Positions 53,638 to 62,488 of a stretch of 64,000 nt of DNA are shown here, in pieces. This DNA comes from Lysobacterales bacterium (GTDB lineage: Bacteria; Pseudomonadota; Gammaproteobacteria; Xanthomonadales; SZUA-5), in the NCBI GenBank assembly GCA_022844135.1, contig JALHMG010000016.1, positions 36,379-100,378 of the forward strand, in the 5' to 3' direction. The translations under genes were made by a program, and so were the position numbers. The notes under the pieces are model-generated. The model did not search any database, was not told where the DNA came from, and worked only from the letters and a program-made list of their open reading frames with translations. Position 1 is the first letter of the stretch. Every line of letters starts with the position of its first letter.

Positions 53638-54041
53638 ACTTAAGCGTACGAGTTGATGTTTGGGAGGGGAATTCTTATGTGCTTGATTCGATAAATAATC
53701 CAACCGATCAAGAAGCAATCAGAATGCTGTCAAGGCTCGATGGCACCAAATCTACCATACTTTGCGTGGAATTGGAGAACAAGAACGAGTTTATTATTGG
53801 AGGTGGACCTGATTTTTTTGTGATTTACTCGGCAGCTTCGGATGAGTCCATCAATGAATTTTCGTATGACAAATCGCTCACTGGGAAGACCAGCCTCCTC
53901 ATTGGCGGGCAAGAAGGGAATTTCGAAAATTCTATGTTGTTTCCGCGGAAGGAAGCGGAAAAGCTCTTGATTAACTTTCTGAGTGAATCGAGGCATCTGA
54001 TCGTGAAGTCGACGGCGTCGGAGCTGGCCACGCCGAAGTGA
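53634..54041 (+). CDS. Imm1-type immunity protein
   Basis: 135 residues, cytoplasmic. Its pattern (DVWEGNSYVL at the start, LDGTKSTILCVEL, FIIGGGPDFFVIYSA, then LLIGGQEGNF, and a C-terminal helix with KEAEKLLINFLSES) fits the Imm1 immunity family, which is often paired with deaminase toxins. The ATG overlaps the toxin stop by four bases, so toxin and antidote are translationally coupled. AT-rich like the toxin tip, so the two probably moved together. Confidence 0.72.
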   Translation: MNLSVRVDVWEGNSYVLDSINNPTDQEAIRMLSRLDGTKSTILCVELENKNEFIIGGGPDFFVIYSAASDESINEFSYDKSLTGKTSLLIGGQEGNFENSMLFPRKEAEKLLINFLSESRHLIVKSTASELATPK

Positions 54042-54066
54042 CTCGGCAAGGCAAATGGGACTCGGA

Positions 54067-54769
54067 ATGTGTCAACCTTTTTCCAACGTTTTTCGTCAAT
54101 TATTAAGATGAACAATCGGGGTGTCAGATGGCTCGGTTGGTGGTGGTTGAGTAGCAAAGCTGCCGCTGGCTTCGATGAGCGCCCGGCCAGTCGAGTGTGG
54201 CCCGCTGTCGAGGGGGTGATTGCAACTAAAGCGGGAAGCGGTTTCGACGTCGGTCGGCAATTTGGATACCTCTCAGGGTGCGCTTGGTAATGGCCGTCAA
54301 GTGCGGCTTGGCGGCGCCGCCAAATTTCGTGGGCGGTGCCGTTGAATGCCTGCTCCGGCGTGTACATCGATAGGCCCTGGTGTGGTCGCTGATGGTAGGT
54401 ATCGAAGAAGCCCTTGAGCCACTCGCGGGCGGCCGTGGCGTCAGCGAACTTTCCGGGATAACCGGCGGCGTACTTGAGCGTTTTGAGTGGCTTTCGCTAT
54501 GCGCGTTGTCGTTGCTGACGCGCGGTCTGGAGTAGCTCTGCTCGATGCCCAGACCTCCGAGTAGCTCGCGAAAGGTGTTCGCCGTCATCGGTGCGCCGCG
54601 GTCTTGATGCACCGTCAGTTGCTCGGCGGCGATGCCGTGATGCTTGATCGCGTTGGCGAACAGGATCTTTGCCAAGCCGGCGTTTTCCTTCACCGAGACC
54701 ATCCAGCCGACCACATAGCGCGAGTACAAATCGAGAATCATGCACTTAGCCTCGGCTGGCCGCTTGCTC
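54067..54769 (-). mobile_element. IS3-family transposase remnant
   Basis: Part of an IS3-type orfB (rve/DDE integrase). Read on the minus strand: ILDLYSRYVVGW with the first Asp, HQDRGAPMTA with the second, and SRPRVSNDNAHSES with the Glu. A one-base deletion near 54486 then shifts the frame; in the next frame MYTPEQAFNGTAHEIW and YQAHPERYP continue the conserved C-terminus to about 54211. The start of orfB and all of orfA are missing next to envC. A likely IS end, GTGTCAACCTTTTTCCAACG, lies at about 54067-54090. Inactive. Confidence 0.75.
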
Positions 54770-55909
54770 TCAGGGCGCCAACCATTCGCCGGGATCGAGC
54801 GCTTGGCCCTGATGCCGCAGCTCGAAATACAAACCCGGCGCCGCTGCGGCACCGGAATCGCCGACGGCCGCAATCACCGTGCCGGCATCGACCCAATCGC
54901 CCTCGCTGAAATTCAGCGCATCGCAGCGGCCGTACAAGCTCATGTAGCCGCCGCCATGATCGAGGATCAGCAGCAATCCATAGCCGCGCAGCCAGTCGGC
55001 GAACGCGACGCGACCGCGCGCGACGGCGCGAATGTCGGCACCGCGCGACGCCGCAATCGTCATCCCAGGGCTCCTGCGCCCGCCGGCAAGTTCCGCGCCG
55101 TATGCCGACACCACGGCGCCCAGTAATGGCCTGCCAAGCTTGCCGCGCAAGCTCTGGAACGGACGGTCGTCCGGCAGCAGCGCCGGCACATCGCCGATGA
55201 CATCGCGCAGCTTCTTCAGCAAGTCCTCGACGCCGGCGCGGTCCTCTTCGAGCACCGCGATGCGCGCGTCGACTTGATCGAGTGCGCGGCGCACAGCCGC
55301 CAGCGCATTGGCGCGTTCTCGGCGTTGGGCCGCCAGGGCCGCCACGCGTTCGGCCTGCTCGGCGGACAACGCGGCGAGCGCGGATTTCTGCATCTCGCTT
55401 TGCGCGCGCAGCGAATCGAGCTGCGCCAGCAAATCGCGTACGCGATCGATGCGCGTAATCCGCACACGATTGAGCTGCGTCTGGTAGGCCAGCAAGCGCC
55501 CAGTGTCGGCGAGCTGATCCTGAGCCAGCACCAGCTTCAGGGTGTCGAGTCCGCCGAGCGCATAGGCCGATTGCAGCAACGCGGCGAGCGCGGTCTTCTC
55601 CTCCGCCAATGCCGTATCGGTGCGTACGCGCTCAGCATCGATCTCGACGATCTTGGCTTCGAGTTCGGCCACGCCAGCATCGAGTTCGCGCAGGCGCTGA
55701 TTGGATGCCGCGATTTCGCGCTCCACCTTGCCGAGCGCACCGAGCGCCTGATCGACCGCGCGCTGGCTCTTGGCGCGCTCCGCCTCTGCTGCTGCGATAT
55801 CGGCAGCGATGGCGTCGAGGCGGGTGATGAGCGTGGACTCGGAGGTTTGCGCGTGGCCGGCGGTTGCAGCGAAAAGCACCAGCACCGCAAGTGCGCGCGT
55901 CGCGGTCAA
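54770..55909 (-). CDS. envC: EnvC-like murein hydrolase activator (degenerate M23/LytM)
   Basis: 379 residues from a TTG at 55909, which puts a signal peptide first (ALAVLVLFAATAGHA); no ATG is available. Residues about 25-245 are a long coiled coil, and the last 120 form a LytM domain (SPGMTIAASRGADIRAVARG; FADWLRGYGLLLILDHG; YMSLYG; LYFELRHQG). The zinc histidines of active M23 enzymes are lacking, as in E. coli EnvC, which activates division amidases instead of cutting murein. Follows gpmI, the conserved order. A dispersed repeat fills the gap and adjoins the start; an IS3 remnant abuts the 3' end, with the stop intact. Confidence 0.88.
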   Translation of the reverse strand: MTATRALAVLVLFAATAGHAQTSESTLITRLDAIAADIAAAEAERAKSQRAVDQALGALGKVEREIAASNQRLRELDAGVAELEAKIVEIDAERVRTDTALAEEKTALAALLQSAYALGGLDTLKLVLAQDQLADTGRLLAYQTQLNRVRITRIDRVRDLLAQLDSLRAQSEMQKSALAALSAEQAERVAALAAQRRERANALAAVRRALDQVDARIAVLEEDRAGVEDLLKKLRDVIGDVPALLPDDRPFQSLRGKLGRPLLGAVVSAYGAELAGGRRSPGMTIAASRGADIRAVARGRVAFADWLRGYGLLLILDHGGGYMSLYGRCDALNFSEGDWVDAGTVIAAVGDSGAAAAPGLYFELRHQGQALDPGEWLAP

Positions 55910-55910
55910 A

Positions 55911-55945
55911 AGCGGGCCACGGGGCACGGGGCGCGGGACACGGGT
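55911..55945 (-). repeat. GGGGCACGG-rich repeat next to the envC start
   Basis: Tandem CACGGGGCACGGGGCGCGGG units directly upstream of the envC TTG. Same character as the copies at 26676-26750 and 56011-56073. Confidence 0.4.
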
Positions 55946-56010
55946 TTGACTGAGTTCGCGAAGCGGCGGTACTACCTCGCAGTTTTCGGAAAGGCCATGA
56001 CCTACGGCCC

Positions 56011-56073
56011 TGCACCCCGCGAATCGCGAATGCAAGGCGATTCGCCCTGCGCCCGTGCCCCGTGCCCCGTTCA
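56011..56073 (-). repeat. GGGGCACG/GAATCGC dispersed repeat, copy 2
   Basis: Read on the minus strand it starts at the gpmI stop as GAACGGGGCACGGGGCACGG and contains GGCGAATCGCC and an inverted GCGATTCGCG, the same parts as copy 1 at 26676-26750. Confidence 0.5.
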
Positions 56074-57591
56074 CGGCAAACCCTCCAGCAACGACCGCCC
56101 GGTCATCTCGGTCGGCTGCGGCAAGCGCATCAGCGCCAGGATCGTCGGCGCGATGTCCTGCAAGGCGCCGTTGCGCAACCGGGCGGCGCGACCCGGAATG
56201 AGCACCAGCGGCACCGGATTCATCGAATGCTGCGTGTTCGGCTGCTGCGCTTCCTCGTCCCACATGTCGTCGAGGTTGCCGTGATCGGCGGTGATCAGCA
56301 GTTGACCGCCGCCACCCAGGATCGCGGCCTCGATGCGACCGAGCGCCACGTCGACCGCTTCCACCGCTTCGATCGCTGCTGAGAGGATGCCGGTGTGACC
56401 GACCATATCCGGATTGGCGAGATTGCACACAATGAAGTCAAACTCGCCGCTGTCGATGGCGGCAACCAGCTTGTCCGTGACTTCCGGACAGCTCATCTCC
56501 GGCTGCAGGTCGTAGGTGGCGACTTTGGGCGATGGCACCAGGATGCGCTGCTCGCCGACATACGATTCCTCGCGTCCGCCGGAGAAGAAGAACGTCACGT
56601 GCGCGTACTTCTCGGTTTCGGCGATGCGCAACTGGCGTTTGCCGGCGGCGCTCAGGATCTCAGGGAGCGTATTGGCCATGCTTTGCGCGGCGAAGGCCAC
56701 CTGCACGGGCAGATCGCTGGCGTATTCGGTGAGCGTGACCATCGCGCCCAGGCGCGGCGTGCGGGCGCGCGCAAAGCCGTTGAAGTCGCTCCGCGACAAC
56801 GCAGACGTGAACTGGCGGGCGCGATCGGCGCGGAAGTTCAGGAACACCACGCTGTCGCCATCGACCACCGGTTCGCCGCCAGCGATCAGCGTGGGCTGCA
56901 CGAATTCATCGTTCTCGCCGCGCGCATAGGCGGCCGCAAGCGCGTCTGAGGCGCTGTCCGCATTCAGCGGCGCATCGGCATCGACGATCGCCTTCCATGC
57001 TCGCTCAACGCGATCCCAGCGCTGATCGCGATCCATGCCGAAATAGCGTCCGCCGATGCTCGCGATGCGCCCGTTGCCATACTGACGACATGCAGCATCG
57101 AGTTTGTCGATCGAGGCCGCAGCGCTGCGCGGCGGCATATCGCGGCCATCGAGAAAAGCATGCAGCGCGATACGCGGCGCGCCGTGCCGCCGCGCCAATT
57201 CCAGCATCGCAAGCAGATGATCCTCGTGCGAATGCACGCCGCCGGGCGATAGCAATCCGAGCAGATGCAGCGTCCGTCCGTTTGCGGACGCAGTGTTCGC
57301 TGCTGCGGACAGTTCGGGGTTTTTGAAGAAACTCCCATCGGCAATCGCCGCATCGATGCGCGTCAGATCCTGATAAACAATGCGCCCCGCCCCGAGGTTC
57401 ATATGCCCAACCTCGGAGTTGCCCATCTGGCCTTCCGGCAAGCCCACCGCGAGCCCATCGGCGCGCAGCGTGCTCATCGGATAAGTGCTTGAAATACGCC
57501 GCCAATTTGGGCACTTCGCGAGCGCGATCGCGTTATCCGGCGCCGCTGGCGCAACGCCCCAGCCATCCAAAATCAACAGCAACGTGGTCAT
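56071..57591 (-). CDS. gpmI: 2,3-bisphosphoglycerate-independent phosphoglycerate mutase
   Basis: 506 residues; interconverts 3- and 2-phosphoglycerate in glycolysis using two manganese ions. It opens LLLILDGWG (metal Asp), has the phosphoserine site GQMGNSEVGHMNLG, FLDGRDMPPRSA, HSHEDHL, and ITADHGNLDDMWD near the end, so all catalytic parts are there. Full length for the family. Lies upstream of envC on the same strand, the common gammaproteobacterial order. Confidence 0.96.
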   Translation of the reverse strand: MTTLLLILDGWGVAPAAPDNAIALAKCPNWRRISSTYPMSTLRADGLAVGLPEGQMGNSEVGHMNLGAGRIVYQDLTRIDAAIADGSFFKNPELSAAANTASANGRTLHLLGLLSPGGVHSHEDHLLAMLELARRHGAPRIALHAFLDGRDMPPRSAAASIDKLDAACRQYGNGRIASIGGRYFGMDRDQRWDRVERAWKAIVDADAPLNADSASDALAAAYARGENDEFVQPTLIAGGEPVVDGDSVVFLNFRADRARQFTSALSRSDFNGFARARTPRLGAMVTLTEYASDLPVQVAFAAQSMANTLPEILSAAGKRQLRIAETEKYAHVTFFFSGGREESYVGEQRILVPSPKVATYDLQPEMSCPEVTDKLVAAIDSGEFDFIVCNLANPDMVGHTGILSAAIEAVEAVDVALGRIEAAILGGGGQLLITADHGNLDDMWDEEAQQPNTQHSMNPVPLVLIPGRAARLRNGALQDIAPTILALMRLPQPTEMTGRSLLEGLP

Positions 57592-57758
57592 TTGAGCGCA
57601 GTACTTCTGGCCTAGCTGCGATCGATGCTAACGCATTGTCCCGCTATGCCATCAGTTGGGCGTATTCAGCGTAACCATCATGCCCTTTGGCGCATCCAAG
57701 CATTGGCACAGCGATTGCACTATGTGCCACGACCTTCAATCACCCAAAGGATGCCACC

Positions 57759-57902
57759 ATGGAACAGATCACCGAACAACGTTTTGTCGACCGCCTGATT
57801 CACGCGCTGTCGAATTTCTCGCCGCAGAAGGATGAACTGCGACCGATGCTGCCGGGCGAATTCCTGGCCCGCATGGAAGCCGAGAACGCCACGCGGCACT
57901 GA
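57759..57902 (+). CDS. Small protein of 47 residues
   Basis: From the ATG at 57759, preceded by AAAGGA (57755-57750 region), the frame encodes 47 residues, acidic-basic mixed and helical (EQRFVDRLIHALSNFSPQKD; GEFLARMEAEN). No signal peptide. It is 59 bases before the next gene on the same strand and probably co-transcribed with it. Longer starts lie in non-coding-looking sequence. No family recognised; the good ribosome site and context support it as a real gene. Confidence 0.6.
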   Translation: MEQITEQRFVDRLIHALSNFSPQKDELRPMLPGEFLARMEAENATRH

Positions 57903-57961
57903 CGGTAAACACTGACACCTGTTCATTCAAAACACGCTCGACCTTTCACCGGAGACCCACC

Positions 57962-58708
57962 ATGAACGAAAACAAATTCGCCTTCGCGCTGATCGCCGCA
58001 CTTGCGGCCTCGCTGGGATCCGCGGCGCACGCGGACACCATCGTGGCGCCCGGCGAGAGCAAGGATTCCGTCAACAAATCGCTGCGCGTTGAGGCCGGCA
58101 CCGCAGTAAAAGACGTGGACACCGTCAACGGCAGCATCGACATCGAAGATCGTGCCTCCGCCGGCGAAGTGGAAACGGTCAACGGCAGCATCGATCTGGG
58201 CGACGGCGTGTCGGTCATATCGATCGAAGCGGTCAACGGCAACATCGATGGTGGGCGCGAAACGAAGGTGCGCGACAGCGTCGAAACCGTCAACGGCAGC
58301 ATCGAACTGCGCGCCGGCAGCGGCGTCGATGGCTCGGTCAGCACGGTCAACGGCTCCATCGATCTGCAGCAAACCACGGTCGCCAAGAACGTCGAAACCG
58401 TGAACGGCGTGCTCGACTTGCGCGCCACGCGCATCGGCGGCAATGTCGAACTGGTCAACGGTCGCGCTGAAGTGATCGACGCCAGCACTGTGAGCGGCGA
58501 TATCGTAGTTCACAAGAGCAAGAACACAGGCTGGAACTGGGGTTCCAAACCCAAGCCGCCGATCGTGATCGTTGGCGAGGGCAGCGAAGTGCGCGGCAAA
58601 ATCATCGCCGAGAACCCGGACACCAAGGTGTATCTGCACGAAACCGCCCGCGTTGGCGGCGTCGAGGGCGTCAGCGCCACACGCTACGCTGGCGCCAGCC
58701 CCGAGTAA
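57962..58708 (+). CDS. Exported protein built of VNGSI repeats (DUF4097-like beta-solenoid)
   Basis: 248 residues with a signal peptide (FALIAALAASLGSAAHA). The mature part consists of about seven repeats of 18-20 residues carrying VxTVNGSIDL or close variants (DTVNGSIDI, ETVNGSIDL, EAVNGNIDG, STVNGSIDL, ETVNGVLDL, ELVNGRAEV), as in DUF4097-type right-handed solenoids. A different segment (KPPIVIVGEGSEVRGKIIAE) closes it. Probably periplasmic or surface-located; role unknown. GGAG precedes the ATG; two hairpins follow the stop. Confidence 0.8.
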   Translation: MNENKFAFALIAALAASLGSAAHADTIVAPGESKDSVNKSLRVEAGTAVKDVDTVNGSIDIEDRASAGEVETVNGSIDLGDGVSVISIEAVNGNIDGGRETKVRDSVETVNGSIELRAGSGVDGSVSTVNGSIDLQQTTVAKNVETVNGVLDLRATRIGGNVELVNGRAEVIDASTVSGDIVVHKSKNTGWNWGSKPKPPIVIVGEGSEVRGKIIAENPDTKVYLHETARVGGVEGVSATRYAGASPE

Positions 58709-58717
58709 GGGAACTTC

Positions 58718-58752
58718 TCGCGCCTCGCAGGTTCTGATCCTGCGAGGCGCGA
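58718..58752. terminator. Perfect 14-bp hairpin after the VNGSI gene
   Basis: TCGCGCCTCGCAGG and CCTGCGAGGCGCGA around a 7-base loop, nine bases after the stop. No T-run. It ends GCGCGACACTCC, a string shared with the hairpin at 7264-7297, so it may belong to a dispersed hairpin family. Confidence 0.55.
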
Positions 58753-58772
58753 CACTCCTGATGCATCTCCAG

Positions 58773-58797
58773 CCGGGCCAATGGCCCGGTTTTTTTT
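58773..58797 (+). terminator. Rho-independent terminator
   Basis: CCGGGCC and GGCCCGG with a 3-base loop, followed by eight T. Strong terminator for the plus-strand gene upstream. Confidence 0.9.
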
Positions 58798-58988
58798 GTG
58801 CCTGTGGTCAGGCGGAACGCAGATCAAGATGACCCTGGTCGATGTGGTGTCTTGTTCATATGAAGACACGACGTCACGAAGAAAAGCGAGTACTTCCCGC
58901 CGTGCTACTTTGAGTCTGCGATTGAACTGCTTTCGCTGTTGTGCTCGACAACGAAAGCTGTGCCGCAATGCTCGCGGGTTCCGTATGG

Positions 58989-61900
58989 CTACTCCACCGT
59001 AAACCGCCCGATCTCGATGGTCTCCTTACCCTCGCTCAGGCGCCGCGTCGTCACCGCGCGTGTGCTCGCCGTCGTCCCGAATTGCGTCTGGAACTCGAGC
59101 TGTAACGTCACCGGTCCGGTAAGACTCTGGCGACGGTCGCCGTAGTAGTTGGCGAGCACGATGTACGTGCCCGGTAGCGGACGGCGGATGCTGAATACCT
59201 CCGGCCCATAGCCCTGCGTGAAGTCGCGGCTGACATGACCGCCGGTGGGCGTTTCCGGGTCGCTGTAGTACGCCTTCTCGCCGCTCGGATCGACCACCCA
59301 CAGATCGATGTCGGTGTTGTCCGCATCCCAACTCAATACCACGCGCAATCCGACCGCCACCGGATCGATCAGCTCCGGCGCAATACCCAATCGCGCAACG
59401 CTCGCTGTCCCATCCGGCGCGCTCACCAGCACCTGATTCATCTCATGCAGCGCGATCAGCTCGATATCCGGAAACCGCCCGTGCCAGTCGCCAGTGGCGA
59501 CCTGCCACAAGAGATCCACTGCGCGGTGATGCTCGGGCGCTTGCTGGCGATACAGGGCCAATGCCAGATCGCGATAACTCTGCGGTTCCTCGCCGCGCAG
59601 CGCCAGTGCTTTCTCGAACTGCGGCACCGCCAGATCGAAGCGCTCCCACTCGCTCAAGCGATAGGCGAGCACGCGCACCAGCGCGGCGTTGTCCACGTCC
59701 ATCTCGGCGAGATTCGACAGCACGCGCAGCGCCAGTCGATCCTGCTTCTTGCCGCGCAGGACATCGGCCACGTCCAGGAAAAACGCCGGCGAGCTGGCGA
59801 GTCGCTCGCGTGCGGCCAGATACGCGGCGTAGCTGTCGCGCGCTTGCCGTATCGCGAGCACATCGGGCGAGTCTGGCGTCCAACCGGTCAGCTCGATGGT
59901 GGCGCGGACCGGCTCGGGCTCAGGCGCGCTGCCGCCGATGGCTTTACTTTCGGCAAGGGCTGGTTGGATCGATTCGGAGACGGCTGCAGGCGCAGCCGGG
60001 GACGGCGGCGGCGCCGCGCGTGGTGCGTCCGTCGCGAAACTGGCCGCCGTCACCCGCTCTTCGCGGGGCGCACTTTGCGCGACCGCACGGGACGACACCA
60101 CATTCGAGTCATCGCGTTCGCGTGCCAGCTCGTCCGTCGCTTGCGCTACCAACGGCGTCGACTCGCGCCGCTTACGCAGCGCCTCAAGGGCCAACATCAA
60201 CGCACTCGCTTCGCGCCGCCACTTTGCGGCCGAATCCGGCTCCGCGCCATCGCGCCCGAATCGTGCGACCAACGTGCGCGCATCGGCCAGCAGCGCCTGC
60301 GCCTGCTGGAAACCTGCTGCAACATCCTTGATGTGCGTGTTCGGCCACGCCGCTGCTTCCTGCTCCGCGATCGGCACCAGCACGCTCTCCACATTCGGAT
60401 AGCTCGCCGCGTGATAGGCCTTGAACGCCTGCCAGCGCTGAACCAATTGCGCGATGCGCTGCGCGCGATCCGGATCGGCCGGCGTCTTCGGCAGCGCCGC
60501 CAGTTGCTGCAAGTACTGCGCGCGCAGTTCGGGTTCCTTGGGCTCGACGCGATAACGCACATAGTCTTCGACGCGATCGAGCACCAGCAGCGAAGTGCCC
60601 TCGGTGACCACGCCATAGCGCTTACCGAGTGCGATCATCGCGGCACGATCGGTCGGGTTGCTGCGACCCAACTCCGCCAATTGCGACTGCGCCCAGAGCC
60701 GATGCACGGTCTCGTTGAGATCGCTGTTCCCAACGCCGAATGCGATCGGCACCTCAACGCGCTCGCGGCCCTTCGCCAACGTTAGCGCCAGTGTGCCCTG
60801 CCCCTTGCAGCGCCCGTACCAGATGAGCTGCCCGAGGCGCGTTTCCAAATGCTGCTGCTCGCAATTGCCACGCGAGTTCATGTGCCACACAGCGCCCAGC
60901 AGCGCCGCACTGGCAGCGTCGACATCGCCATGCGCATCCACCACCGCCGCGCCGCGCGTGAAACGCTGCAAGTGCGCCGTATCGAAACGCTGTGCGGCGT
61001 GCAGTGCGGTGGTAGGTACCGGCAGCGTTGCTGTTGCGGTGCCGAAGTTGCTCAGGCCGTCGCCGATGATCAGCGCCGCATCGCTGCCCGCCGGTAACGT
61101 CAGCGACCCATAGCTCGATCCGCCATCGAACGTCAGCGCTGCCAAGGCTGCCAGCAGTTCCGGCGCTCGCCCGTCGCGCACGGCAAAGCTCTGCGGCGGA
61201 TCGGCCTCATTGCGAAACACCACCAGTCGCACCTCCGCCGAACCGATGCGCTCGAAATAGCGACGCAGCACCGCGTTGATGCGCGCCCAGTCCTGATCGC
61301 GCGCGCTGGCGGAAGCATCGACAAACAACGCCAGACGTTTGGGAATCACCACATCCTTGACCGCTGGCGGCGCGATCAGTGCGACCACGCTGCGCCACTG
61401 CGGCTCGATCGGATCGACGGCTTCGACGATCTGGCTGCCCTCGCCCTTCGGAATGTCGAACTGCAAGCGCCGCTGCGGCATGACGTTTTCGCGCGTCAGT
61501 TCGGTAAACCACTCCGTGCCCGCGCGCTCGAACGCAAACTCCCCGCCACTCGGCGCCGCGCTCGCCAAAGCCGCGCGCGCCCGCACCGTAAAGCGCCCCA
61601 CGGTTTGCGTGAAATGCAGCGGCAGCTCATACCGCCAAGCCTTATCGCCATCGCTCATCACCTGCTCGAACGACAGTCGCACGCGTTTGCTGCCGCGCGC
61701 CGGAATCGGATAGAGCCGCGTGCGAAACACATTGCCCTGGGTGATTTCCGCCAGTCCCGGATCGACCTGCTGGCGCGTGATGTCCTCGAACGCCACCCGC
61801 GCCGTTTCCTTCTCCACCACCACACCCTCGCGCATAGCGCCGTTCACCTCCAGCGCGTAACCCGCCACCGTCTGCCCGGCGCTCAACGGGAATACAAACT

Positions 61901-62126
61901 CGCCCTCCAGCACACGCCCATTCGGGTTGTCGAAACGCAGCTCAATGGAAGTGCGGGCGATAAAGCCCGAGGTACGGATGTCGATGGCGACCTCGCCCAA
62001 TGCAATCGGCTTCAGATCGCCAGCGCCCGGATCGATCCAGACCTGGGGCGGCACCTCGCGCGGTGGCAATGGCGTTAAAGCGAATGACGGGAGGGGCAGC
62101 AGGAACAGCAGCGCGAGCAGGCGCAT
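58989..62126 (-). CDS. Exported VIT / VWA / DUF2135 domain protein
   Basis: 1045 residues with a signal peptide (LLALLFLLPLPSFA). An N-terminal VIT domain (FDNPNGRVLEGEFVFPL; AFEDITRQQVDPGLAEI) as in inter-alpha-trypsin inhibitor heavy chains is followed by a von Willebrand A domain with a MIDAS-like DASAS (RLALFVDASASARD). A Pro/Ala linker and TPR-like helices come next, and the C-terminus is a DUF2135 (YfaP-like) domain (VVLSWDADNTDIDLWVVDPSGE; YIVLANYYGD). Likely a periplasmic or surface protein-binding factor. Convergent with the VNGSI gene and separated from it by terminators. Confidence 0.87.
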   Translation of the reverse strand: MRLLALLFLLPLPSFALTPLPPREVPPQVWIDPGAGDLKPIALGEVAIDIRTSGFIARTSIELRFDNPNGRVLEGEFVFPLSAGQTVAGYALEVNGAMREGVVVEKETARVAFEDITRQQVDPGLAEITQGNVFRTRLYPIPARGSKRVRLSFEQVMSDGDKAWRYELPLHFTQTVGRFTVRARAALASAAPSGGEFAFERAGTEWFTELTRENVMPQRRLQFDIPKGEGSQIVEAVDPIEPQWRSVVALIAPPAVKDVVIPKRLALFVDASASARDQDWARINAVLRRYFERIGSAEVRLVVFRNEADPPQSFAVRDGRAPELLAALAALTFDGGSSYGSLTLPAGSDAALIIGDGLSNFGTATATLPVPTTALHAAQRFDTAHLQRFTRGAAVVDAHGDVDAASAALLGAVWHMNSRGNCEQQHLETRLGQLIWYGRCKGQGTLALTLAKGRERVEVPIAFGVGNSDLNETVHRLWAQSQLAELGRSNPTDRAAMIALGKRYGVVTEGTSLLVLDRVEDYVRYRVEPKEPELRAQYLQQLAALPKTPADPDRAQRIAQLVQRWQAFKAYHAASYPNVESVLVPIAEQEAAAWPNTHIKDVAAGFQQAQALLADARTLVARFGRDGAEPDSAAKWRREASALMLALEALRKRRESTPLVAQATDELARERDDSNVVSSRAVAQSAPREERVTAASFATDAPRAAPPPSPAAPAAVSESIQPALAESKAIGGSAPEPEPVRATIELTGWTPDSPDVLAIRQARDSYAAYLAARERLASSPAFFLDVADVLRGKKQDRLALRVLSNLAEMDVDNAALVRVLAYRLSEWERFDLAVPQFEKALALRGEEPQSYRDLALALYRQQAPEHHRAVDLLWQVATGDWHGRFPDIELIALHEMNQVLVSAPDGTASVARLGIAPELIDPVAVGLRVVLSWDADNTDIDLWVVDPSGEKAYYSDPETPTGGHVSRDFTQGYGPEVFSIRRPLPGTYIVLANYYGDRRQSLTGPVTLQLEFQTQFGTTASTRAVTTRRLSEGKETIEIGRFTVE

Positions 62127-62488
62127 GACGCGACTCCTTGGTGGGCGGTTCCTAGCGTAACGGGGATTGGGGGCGGGTGGGGTTTGCGGACGATTACGTA
62201 AGCTTTAGCGTTGGGTGCCGCGGAACCACGTGGCTGGCGCGCCGTCGGGAAACCGCACGGCTCACGCACACCATGGATGGTTCGAGCCTGGGTCGCGCAC
62301 GTCAGTGCTTGATCCATATAGACCGAGTCCGGACATGCGCCGGACTCGCGACTTGAGAAACGCGCACGTTTCTAACCAACGTACTAGCCATTGCGGCAGT
62401 GCGTTATGCGCCGATTCGACTCAATTATACACCGCTTGCGGTGTATACTACGCGTTGGATTTCTCTTCAAACACCGAGGTATTGAACG
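62127..62488. other. Regulatory-looking intergenic region before the HEPN gene
   Basis: No gene supported. In order: a perfect 9-bp hairpin CGAGTCCGG/CCGGACTCG (62324-62348), a 7-bp hairpin AGAAACG/CGTTTCT (62356-62373), and a perfect palindrome overlapping a likely -10 box. GC content falls sharply from about 62400 onward. Confidence 0.5.
62426..62447. promoter_or_regulatory. Perfect 22-bp palindromic operator
   Basis: Arms TATACACCGC and GCGGTGTATA with a TT spacer. The right arm merges into TATACT (62444-62449), a good -10 box, 40 bases before the HEPN gene start; a bound repressor would block transcription. Confidence 0.65.

Noticed and set aside
62340..62400. Integron attC site
   Set aside because: Hairpins are present but the conserved core RYYYAAC/GTTRRRY pair and an integrase are not.
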